A stretch of DNA of 64,000 bases from assembly GCA_037447605.1 (NCBI GenBank), contig CM074806.1:2585400-2649399 (forward strand). Direction: 5' to 3'. The notes below the pieces were generated by a model. It ran no database searches. It saw nothing but the letters and a program-made list of their open reading frames with translations, and was not told where the DNA came from. This document shows, in pieces, positions 54,976 through 64,000 of the stretch (position 1 is the first letter of the stretch; every line of letters starts with the position of its first letter). The DNA is from Zygnema circumcarinatum (lineage: Eukaryota > Streptophyta > Zygnematophyceae > Zygnematales > Zygnemataceae). The position numbers and the translations under genes are program-made.

Positions 54976-56052
54976 GATCCAACTAATGGTACAACACTGC
55001 GCTGCACAGCATACTGTACAGTATCACGGCCCCCGTACCTATGCTGACGCCACTCAAGCCAAGCGCACGGGCTGTCTAAGAGGCGGCTGCTCCCTCGTGG
55101 TTCTCACTCCTGCCTCGCCCTCTCGTGGTTCTCGCCCGAAGGCCGTACGGAAAAACAGAGCAGGAAAATGACTTATTGTACGGATGCCATGCTGGCAGTG
55201 TTACTCTGTACGGCATTACTCCGGGCTCTCCTTCGCACGTGCGATCGAGCGAGGGCCTGCCGGGCGGCCCCCAGACGGCCTCCCCTCGCCTCGCCTCGCC
55301 CGCGCTGCGGCCCGCGGCCCTGCGTTGGGAGCAGGCCCTGAGCCATTGCAAGGCGTGGAAGGGCAGGCACGTCGCGGGAGCTGCACGGTCTCTCTCTCTC
55401 CCCTTCTCTTCCACTCTCTCTTCCTCTCCCTGGCTCTCTCTCCCCCCTACACGCTCGTTGTCATGTTGGGGAAAATTATTTTGTTTCTGCTTTAGAATCA
55501 TGGCATTTTCAAGCAAAATATGATGACTGTTTATTGGCTGTGCGTCTTTGCTTTGAATTTTTTAAAAAGAATTATCCCTTGTACTGATTCCAGTGCTGTT
55601 CTATGGCGCTCTCGCTTTCAATATGCATCAATTTGAATTATTTTGTTTTATAATTATCTCTCCTTTGCCCGTTACTCGGCCTTTCAGAGCCTACATTGTC
55701 CATTGCTAAGGTTTCCTTAACGGGATCATCCTTTTCCTTTGGTCCATTTCTTAATTAAGGTCTTTCTTGGAAAATTGGAACCACCATTTTATTCACCACG
55801 CAGATGAAATGGAATCCCTTCTTACGAATTCCAAATTTTCTAGAAAACATTCTTCTGTCCGTTCCTTCCGTCCCTTCCGTCTCCATTCTGGCAGGACCTA
55901 CTCCCTACTCCATGTCTATTCGTGCGAGTTTCAAACCAGCATACCTACTTTCCCCATGGTTTTCCCCCTTCTTGTATCTCACCTTTCTCCCTTTACAACC
56001 TCACGTTCCTTCTCCTTCATTTCCAGGTGAAGGCCTCCAATCGCGAGTGAAG

Positions 56053-59000
56053 ATGAATCGTAAGGTCGGAATCCACGGCCTCCTCCTCCATGGCTCCCTT
56101 CTCTCATTCCTCGTCGTCTCCCTCTCCTTCTCCAAAGAAGTGACTGCTTTCACAGGAGAGGGAGTGCGGACCCCTCGCCACGTGGCAGCAGCTCATGCAA
56201 AAGAAGCGGTGGGAAAACCGTCGGTGTCAAGTAACTGGATTCCATCAAGGAAAGGTAGTTTTGATGAGTCTCAAACGTCGCCATTGACACAATCCACTGA
56301 GAATTATACATACACTTTTGAAGTACTGAGGGCCATAGAACCACCTGCGGGAGCGAAAATGTGCGAATTGGAGATAATGACAAATCATCTTTTCGCAAAT
56401 TTGCCTCCTCCGTTTGAGGGCTCCTACACGCCTCCGGAAGACTGTGGAGAGGTGGGCTGGTCCTTACTTTTTTTATCGTTGTTATGGCTCTCCTGCTTCG
56501 CTTTCAGGGCAGTAATCCGTTCGATTTGAAGTCGGATGTTTGCGTGAATACTGGAAACAAAAGGTGCTTATCGTGTTAAAAAACACGGTTTGATATGGGC
56601 TGACGATAGTTGTTTGTTTATTCAGCAGTAGAGAGCGATAAGAGGCATGTGATCATTTGTGCGGTCCTTTGTAAAGCATACGATGGAACTTTTATCATGG
56701 AACTATTCTGTAATTTTTTGTGGTCAGGAATGGAGCCTGGTGGTGCTCACGTGGTCGGCCAATGTGATTGGACGGCAGTACGATCGACTCGGGGACGTCT
56801 TCTTCGATGGCCTCCACATCTTGCATACCACGTAAGGGTGGAGCAATCCTTTCTTGTCCTTTTGAGGTATTTTTGCTTTTTCTTCTGTACGATGAACCTT
56901 CAGTTTCAAATTTGAACTAGCAAGCTGATTCGCAGTTCTAGTAGGTGGGCGTTTCAGTTGTTTGGATGAAAATCTTACAAAAAGAGTTTTTTTTTAAAGA
57001 AATACCATGCGTGTAGTCGTATAGGTATATGGAACATTCCTTGATAACAGAGCACCCCCCTCCCGCGGCAACAAACCCCAGAATTTTACTTTAGGGAGGT
57101 TTGACATCTTTCCTTTATGCAGCCGTGGGCACATGCATGGGCTCAGCTTCCGCCCCCTCTCCTCTTCCTCGTCCTCCCATTTCTTCCTCTTTTTCAGTCA
57201 CTTTGTTCGTCGTGCTTTTGTTTTGTTTTGGAACGGCAGTTGTGGGGCCTTTATCTGATACAGTTTTATGGTGTTCAGTTCTCTGTCTTGTCTGACGGAA
57301 CGCTTTGGAGGGGGGGGGGGGGTCAGCACGGAGGAGCCGTCCGCACAGGGAGTCAAATGGAGCTTCGAGGCTGACGTCACCCGCTTCGCTCCTTTCCTCA
57401 AGCAGGCAAGCCCCGCCTCCTCTCTCTCTCTCTCTCTCTCTCTCCCTCCCTCTTTCTCTCTCTCTTTAACCACCCTTCTCCGCTCGCTCGCACTTTCATT
57501 CCCTCCCTCAAACCTATCCTTTCTTGTTTTTTTCAAGAAACCAATGTCATTTTGCAAAAGCGAGTAGCGGCCATGATTTAGTGTCTCTAGTTCGATAATC
57601 ACTCGAGACGTTGGGAGCGGGAGGCAGTGCTCGTCAGTAGCTATGGGCAGTACAATGCGACTTGCAGCTTGCACCCATGTACTTACCTTAGTTCGTTGAT
57701 CGCATTGAACGGAACAGGAACGCTATGTCACTGTATATGTTGGCAACGTTGTGGACTCCACTTACACAGGTACAACTCTCTGAGCCGTTCCAACTGTTCC
57801 TCTCTGTAAAACACACACATTGCAAACATAGATTGCCAGCTTGCAGCAATATCAAAGCCGCGCTTCGGTCTCTTCCCCTCCTCATCTTTCTCACATGAGC
57901 TGTCCCTTTCTGCAGGAATATACAACGTGAGCTTGAAGCTCGCATTCTATGGCGGCCCCTCCCCCCCTCAGTTCGCGGATTCCATCGTTCCGATTGGCGC
58001 TGCCGAGAGAGGCTACGCGGCGTGGGCATTGGACTACGAAGCCAGCTCGGGCAGCAAGGAAATTTCCGCGCTGCCCAGGAACATTTATCGGGCTGAGCTC
58101 GAAATAACGCAGTGCCAGTCAGCCAATGACGAGTTTTACTGGAGCAATGTGCCCTGGAAGTGAGCTTCCAGTCTTTTTGCAAGGACCTGCAAGCATCTGC
58201 CGTTCTAAGGGTTTGACATGACATCTTGTGAACATACAGAAGTCATCCTTTTTTCAAACTAATTCAGACCCTTTTTCCGTTTTTGACAAACGGATAAGAT
58301 AGGGGCAGAAGCAAGTAGACTACAGCATAAGTCAGGTCAGCACCAACCAATCATAAGCCGACAGTTTGCATATTCGTCAGGGTTTTTCCGTATCTCTTTT
58401 GTTCTGATTGCTGACCTAGCTTATGCCTGTGTTCTCCTGTCTTACCCCCCTATCCCCCCCTATTTCAAAACTATCAAAAACTCCCTCAACCCCCTCAACA
58501 CATTCAGAAACCCAAAACCCCTTTCTTTCTTTCTCCCGCGCTTTGTTTCCCCTGCTTGCAGATACATCGACGAGGTCCGGCCCGAGTACAAGGACAGCTT
58601 TTTGGGCGGCGGAGTGTTCCGAGAAACGCAGGCTTACTTGGACGGAGTATTGATGGGCTCTGTTTGGCAGTATCCGGTCATCTTCACGGGGGGAGTCAAC
58701 CCCTATTGGTGGAGGCCCGTTGTGGGAATCGGAGCGTTCGCAACTCCGACCTATGTTCTGGACATTACGCCCTTTGTTGGGAGACTGGTAGACGGAAAAA
58801 ATCACACATTTACCCTCGCGGTGGACAACATTCTTGAGGGGGGAACGTGGTTTGTGGATGCAATACTGCATTTGTGGCTGGACAAGGGCTGCGATCAGAC
58901 GACTGGAGAGTTGCTCACTTATCAGGTATCCAGCAGAGGGAGCAAGCATCCGATTTTGCCGTATATTTCCCTGCTCTTCTTCTCAAAAGAATATGTCATT

Positions 59001-59843
59001 TAAACAAACAAACAAGTCGGTTTTTTGTTTACTTTGCATACGTGTGCAGGTGGCTTCCTCCGTTACTCCTTCGGAACTTGTATCGTTCTATGCGAACGGT
59101 GTGGATGCGAACATTACAACGAAGGCGATGCGGCTGAATGCAGTGAGCGGATCGGTGGGGACTTCGTTTGGAAATTTTACGAGTACAGTTGAGAGCGCAT
59201 TCAGTCTCTTGAATTTGAACCGAGTTCTGAGTGATACGTTCGTTGGAGTGACGGCTCAGGAGATCAAAACGTCGACGTATTCTGTCATGCAAGGAGAGAA
59301 CGGGACTGTGTTCTACTCGCACACGGAGAGGTTCAGTTTTCCGTTTTATGTTTACGTCCAGTACAGCATCTACAATGGTAATGTCTTCTGCTGAGAGGGC
59401 CTCTCATCGAGTTTCTGCTTTATCTATACCATTTCATTTTGTACCTACTTTTTTTGTTGCAGCATCGTCTGCTGCTTTCTTTCCCCGGTGAGCTCTGAAT
59501 TTACGCTAAATTCCCATTTAATCTGGCAGAGGGATCGAGCTTCGAGCTTCTTGGAAATTTCAAACATGGCTTCAATTTTGAAAAATCAACTGCTTTTTTT
59601 GGTGACCGGAACGAAAAGCAAAGCAATTTTCAAAGCGGAGGAGGAGTCTACGATTCGAGCACACCGGGATGGGGGGAGTCGAGGCAGAACTTCAACTACG
59701 AGAGCAATTTCCAGGGCTGCTATTCTCGGAAATACCGCCAAGCGAACTATACCTTTTTTTACGACAAAATTTCCAAAACATGTCCGCCCTTGGAGGGGGG
59801 GACTGACTCGAGGAGGGAGGGCGCTGTACGGAGGGCGCGCTGA
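56053..59843 (+). CDS. peptide-N4-(N-acetyl-beta-glucosaminyl)asparagine amidase A (PNGase A), copy 1
   Basis: Removes N-glycans from glycopeptides, cleaving the Asn-GlcNAc bond; family members are secreted or vacuolar acidic enzymes. Eight exons: 56053-56451, 56728-56831, 57327-57405, 57718-57769, 57916-58159, 58562-58925, 59050-59377 and 59530-59843. All phases agree, giving 627 residues. The N-terminus has a hydrophobic signal segment (LLLHGSLLSFLVVSLSFS). Conserved blocks: FEVLRAIEPPAGAKMCELEI, PPPFEGSYTPPEDCG, WSLVVLTWSANVIGRQYDRL, GDVFFDGLHIL, GVKWSFEADVTRFAPFL, GVFRETQAYLDGVLMGSVWQ and YPVIFTGGVNPYWWRPVVGI. The intron after exon 3 appears to use a GC donor (AAGCAG|GCAAGC). The C-terminus ends in a basic tail after KTCPPLEGG. 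The + strand neighbour downstream is a second copy. Confidence 0.92.
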
Positions 59844-60224
59844 GCGAGAAGGGAAAGAAAAGTTCGCTGCCTTGTGGGGGGGCGAGGAGGAGGGAGCTGC
59901 TGGGTGGGTGGGAGTGGCGGTTTGGTAAGGGCCTGCTTGAGTATGGCTGCCTGCTATAATTGACGTAAGAAAGGAAGGAGGAAGTTTTGGGTTCGGCATG
60001 TTTTAGAAGTTACCGTGAACAAGTGCATGCAGGTGCTCGTTTACTGTGTATAGGTTTTCCTTATTGGAGAATTGATTAATACGGGCTGTACAGTAATGTA
60101 GGAAGCAGCTGCGGTAGAAAATTGAGCGGAGCGTGGTGTGTAGATAGGTAGACTTCTTCTAGCCTGCATCCGAACTGCTCCTCAAGTTCTCAGTGAATGA
60201 ATGAAGGCATGCATTCCCACAATC

Positions 60225-60520
60225 CCATTGTGGTGCAGTACTGCACAGGTTAACCATCGGATTGCCAGCCATTGGCAATGGTTGCCTGGCTTCGCCAGTC
60301 GATGATTGGCGACATTGGCAACAGTTGATAACCGTTAATTCCGAGGCCAATGTTTGCTAAGATTGCAGCCATTTCCTTGTTGATCCAATAGTTCGACCCG
60401 TGATACTGCACAGGTCATAGCATGGAATCAACAACCATTGGCAAACCAGCCATTGCTTGTGAATGTTGCCTGGCGTATTGGCAACCCATAGATCGAAGCG
60501 TGGCACTGATTGGCCACTCT
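60225..60520. repeat. second CAATGG/CCATTG-rich stretch
   Basis: Scattered CCATTGGCAATGG and CATTGGC words, less dense than at 54545, with GTTGCCTGGC motifs. The shared words with the array at the peroxidase 5' end suggest one repeat family. Confidence 0.65.
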
Positions 60521-60944
60521 TTGTAGCTCTGGCAACATTAGGCTCGAGTCTCGTCAGTAGCATCGGAAAGTTTCCAACCAAACGCCGTGACTGAAACCAG
60601 CCCGGCGTACTGACTACTACTTTTTCCCCAACGGGTAGTTCTAACTAAAGAATTCTTACTTTCGTAACCGGGTCCACAGTCAGTCCACAGTCCACTAGCT
60701 ACAAAGGATGTTGACCTCGTTTGACCTCGAAAATTTTAAGCAGCGCGACACGTGTCAGGCATGCCATCACGTCGTACAATCAGGCGGCGGTTCGCGACAA
60801 ACAGATCCGTACAACAAAAACATGAATATTCAAATGACGAAGCCTCACTTGCCCAAGTTAAACGACAACCATAAAGTATGCGATGCTTTGTCCCCTTCAA
60901 AGTCCAATAGCATCAACACGAGCTATGAGTCCATATTTACCATC

Positions 60945-61060
60945 AGTGGCGGATCCAGGATTTTTGCTGAGGGGGGGCTAAGCCCTCTTTCAGTATAATA
61001 AAAAAAAGAAAAAATCGAATTTCCAAAATCTGGGCCTGGGCTAAGCCCCCCCAACTTGTA
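60945..61060. mobile_element. transposon-terminus-like fragment
   Basis: AGTGGCGGATCCAGGATTTT followed by GAGGGGGGGCTAAGCCC and, 60 bp on, its partial complement GGGCTAAGCCCCCCC. Sequences beginning GTGGCGGATCCAGGAT are common at ends of plant DNA transposons, so this is probably a solo end or a very short MITE. Confidence 0.45.
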
Positions 61061-62077
61061 TATGTGGGCCCCCATGTGTGCCATGCCATTTACCCGCCGG
61101 AGAATGTTCATGTTCAACAACACCCAAGTTGGACCTTACGGCCCTCGAGAGTCAGATTCTCTTGGCCTCGTACCATCTCGCACGCGCCAATCCAACGGTC
61201 AGATTTCCGTGGGGAGTCACATGGCATGTCATCATCAGCCCTGCAGTCCGTACATGTGCAAAGTCACGTTGTGCCACTTTTCGCGTCCTCATTCGTCGAG
61301 GAAGTCGGACCGCGCCGCCTGTCCGTACACTTATCCGCGCCGTGTCGGCGCCTCCAAACTCCAAAGCCGTTCCAATTCAGAAACGACAAATTGTAATTTC
61401 GCCTTCCGACAAAATGATGATCGGTAATTTTGGGATTTAGCATCCTAAGCCTCCACTCCACGATCCACAGAACGTTCCAAAAAATAGAATTTTTCGGTTT
61501 TTTGACCCAATCGCCTTATCTGAATCTGACCCTAATCAAAGTCAAATCCAGTCAAGCATCAAAATCCTGTACCACGTGTTGCCCCCACAGCGGCTCCGAG
61601 AAATCCGGGTCCTCTCCCAAATTTAAATGAAGCCTTCAGACGGCCCCTCATTGGATCCGTAAATTTCGGAACGTCATCTGCCTTAGGTACCTCCCCAAAC
61701 GGCCCGATCTTCAGTTTGTGAGATGACGGCTCCTGGCGGGCTGCGAGGCGTCGGCCTCCGTCGGCGGCCACCAAGCGGCGCCGCCAAAAAAACGCCAAAA
61801 CGAATCTGAGGGACCAATCAGCGGCGGACCTCGTGAGGCATGCCGCCGGTCTCCTACCGGACAGGCGGCCGGGCCAGATCCAACCCCGCCCGCCGACACG
61901 TGGTCTGACGGGGCTGCCGCCCGGACAGCACGGGTGGATCCGAGGGAGGTGCCAGATGTCGTCAGTATCGCGTCGCATCGCGATATCATGCGATACTGGA
62001 CTGTAAATCTCTCTCCTCTCTCTCTCTCTCACTCTCTCCCTCCATCCATTTGCTGGAGGTTTCCGCAGAGTGCGACC

Positions 62078-64000
62078 ATGGCTGGCAAGGGCGGACATCA
62101 TGGCGTCTTCCGAGCCGTTCTCCTCCTCATCCTCTCTCTCTCTGCCGCTCAGCGGGCGACATCTGCCGCAAACAACGCCGTCCGAATGCCTCGCCCCTTT
62201 GCAGGCGGACAGCCGCAAGCAGGTTTTGAGAGCTCGTTCGTGTCCTTCAAGTCCCCTCCGCCGCGGCGAGCTAGCGCGGGCATCGCCGCCGTCTCGCCGA
62301 CAGCGGGCGATCCCGCGGACAACTACACGACCTCGTTTGAGGTTTTGAGGCCGATCAAGCCGCCCGCCGGAGCGAAGAAGTGCAAAGTCGACATAATGAA
62401 AAATCATCTTTTTGCCGACTGGCCGCCGCCGTTCGAGGGCTCGTACACACCTCCCGCAGCCTGCGGAACGGTATGCTCAGTTTCCTTTACGCCATCTTGA
62501 TGGCAGATTTTGTTTCAAGCGCCATAAATGGTCAATATAAGCAAGTGCTTCAAAATATGAGCATTCAAATGCCTTCCATCTTTTGCATTTTTTTTGCGGT
62601 CATTTGTATCCCTTTCCTTCCTAGCGACCTTTTTTTATGGGCTGCTGCAGGAGTGGGAGCTGGTGGTGCTCACGTGGTCGACCAATATTCGCGGCGTTCA
62701 GTTTGATCGTGTGGGGGATGTCTACCTTGACAACCTTCACGTGCTGCGAACTATGTCAGTGCCTCTCTCTCTCTTCATCTCTCTCTCTATCTCTCTCCCT
62801 CTCTCCCTCTCTCTCTTGCTTACTATCTCTCGCTTTCTTGCTCCCACTCTCCCGCCTTTCAATTTGTACGTTTGGGGAAGTGGAGCAGCACGCAGGAGCC
62901 CAGCCGTCGAGGAGTGAAATGGAGCTTCGATGTGGACATCACGCGCTTTGCTCCCTTTCTGAAAAAAGTGAGGCTCCCTCCTCCCTCCTCCCTCCTCCCT
63001 CNNNNNNNNNNCTCCCTCCTCCCTCCTCCCTCTTCCCTCCTTCCTCCTCCCTCCTCAACATCAGCCGGCAAGACAACTTTTTTCTTTCTTTCTCCTCTCC
63101 CCCATTTCCCCCCCGTTTCTCTTTTTCTTTTTTTCCGTTTGCACTGAGCAGTCATTTTCCGGTCAGTATTTTCCGCAGTCACATTCTCAGCCATTTACTG
63201 ATGTAACTTTTTTGGGTTGAGCAAAACAGAAACGCTCCGTGAGTGTGTCTGTTGGGAACGTGGTGGATTCCACTTACACAGGTGGGACCCTCGCTCAGTC
63301 TTTCAGCAAAGCAAAGTGGCCGTGCTGAAAGGTTAAATTTAGACTTTCGAGCGGAAGAATTTAACAATGTGAAGTTAATTTTGTCGGGTTTTCATCCCTT
63401 GTCCTTTGGTTGTTGTTGTTGTTGTTGTTGTTGTCTGCCGCCATGCAGGAGTGTTCAATGTGAGCGTAAAGCTGACCTTCTATTCGGGGCAAGCCCCTCC
63501 TCACTATGCGCACAAAGTAATTCCGATCGGTTCAGTCGACAATGGCATCGCTGCGTGGGCCCTGGACCACAACAGCAGCTCCGGAAGCACACAAATTTCC
63601 GGACTGCCCAAAAACATTTATCGCGCGGAGCTTGAAATTGTGCAAACCCAGCACGCAAAAGACGAATTCTATTGGGGGAACGCAGCCACAAAGTACTTAC
63701 TGTACAGCCTAAACTCGGGTGCTGAACCTACAGATGTTTAGAGCTCAGAAAATCGACCTCCTCATTATAAAGCGTGAAGCGGTCTTTTTGCAGATTTAAT
63801 GGCTGAAAGTGGTCCTCTTCCTCTTCCCTTGGCCTGCAGGTATGTTGATGCGCTGCCGCCGGAATATAGGGATTTTTTCTATGCAGGAGGGGTATTCCGA
63901 GAAACGCAGGCTTACTTGGACGGAGTAATGATGGGCACTGTTTGGCAGTATCCGGTCCTCTATACCGGCGCCGTCAACCCCTACTGGTGGCGGCCGGTCG
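62078..64000 (+). CDS. peptide-N4-(N-acetyl-beta-glucosaminyl)asparagine amidase A (PNGase A), copy 2, cut by the window end
   Basis: Tandem paralogue of the gene at 56053 with the same exon plan: 62078-62470, 62651-62754, 62889-62967, 63230-63281, 63449-63692 and 63840 to the edge. Exon lengths for exons 2-5 (104, 79, 52 and 244) equal those of copy 1. The signal peptide is clear (VFRAVLLLILSLSAAQRATS). Blocks include FEVLRPIKPPAGAKKCKVDI, EWELVVLTWSTNIRGVQFDR, GVKWSFDVDITRFAPFLKK, and RETQAYLDGVMMGTVWQYPV near the edge. Unlike copy 1 the intron after exon 3 has a normal GT donor. That intron contains a 10-N assembly gap. The last two exons lie beyond the window. Confidence 0.93.
63002..63011. 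other. assembly gap of 10 N
   Basis: Ten N inside a CTCCCTC tract in the third intron of PNGase A copy 2. It shows that the assembly had difficulty with pyrimidine repeats, which matters for reading the similar tracts at 45684 and 51395. Confidence 0.99.

Larger units (their letters stand above)
59844..62077. other. 2.2 kb spacer between the two PNGase A genes
   Basis: Contains a CAATGG-rich array and a transposon-terminus-like fragment, listed separately. The last 100 bp before 62078 is CT-rich, as in other promoters of this window. The minus-strand frame 61559-62407 is the shadow of the second gene and its upstream region. Confidence 0.5.

Noticed and set aside
61559-62407. 282-codon minus-strand frame
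   Set aside because: Antisense to exon 1 of PNGase A copy 2 and its promoter; no motif.

Overview
The window is nuclear DNA of a green plant of the streptophyte line. Genes are intron-rich with GT-AG introns. The families include a plastid acyl carrier protein, a telobox Myb telomere-repeat-binding protein, an SP1-type organelle RING ligase, an inositol-tetrakisphosphate kinase, a Root_cap-domain secreted protein and peptide-N-glycosidase A. Plant-type TTTAGGG-like motifs occur. Many pyrimidine-rich introns, scattered repeats and two gene families that I do not associate with flowering plants suggest a seedless land plant or relative. I cannot name the species. No tRNA, rRNA or CRISPR array was seen.

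Layout, left to right. 0-2 kb: 3' part of an unrecognised plant gene with a 13-nt microexon. 3-4.5 kb: acyl carrier protein (+). 4.5-8.3 kb: no gene recognised. 8.3-10.5 kb: F-box/kelch gene (-). 13.9-15.6 kb: SP1/MUL1-like RING ligase (+), with no visible N-terminal half and one single-base lesion. 18.1-19.3 kb: an L-2-amino-thiazoline-4-carboxylate (ATC) hydrolase-like gene (+). 20.6-24.5 kb: a complete 8-exon telomere-repeat-binding protein (+) behind a cluster of telo-boxes. 25-27 kb: an 8-bp satellite and a large foldback element. 28-30 kb: bZIP factor (-). 30.4-33.7 kb: GC-rich gene-poor DNA dense in CCGTACGG-like words, plus a second inverted-repeat element. 34.2-37.8 kb: inositol-tetrakisphosphate kinase (-).

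38.9-52.6 kb is the most unusual part. A 2.5-2.8 kb unit is present three times in tandem. Each unit carries an unrecognised membrane-anchored protein gene (+) and the last exon of a glutathione peroxidase (-). Only the third unit runs on into the intact rest of the peroxidase gene (52.3-54.5 kb). The third unit is split by about 5.9 kb of foreign DNA that holds a complete Root_cap-domain gene (48.1-51.0 kb) and has polypyrimidine tracts at both edges.

56-64 kb: two tandem peptide-N-glycosidase A genes (+) with the same exon plan; the second runs off the window. A short dispersed repeat occurs about eight times across the window, and CAATGG-rich arrays lie at the peroxidase 5' end and between the two glycosidase genes.

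Exon models were built by hand from reading frame, splice-site and phase agreement. Three genes show an apparent single-base frame problem. These may be real lesions or assembly errors; the sequence also contains a 10-N gap.
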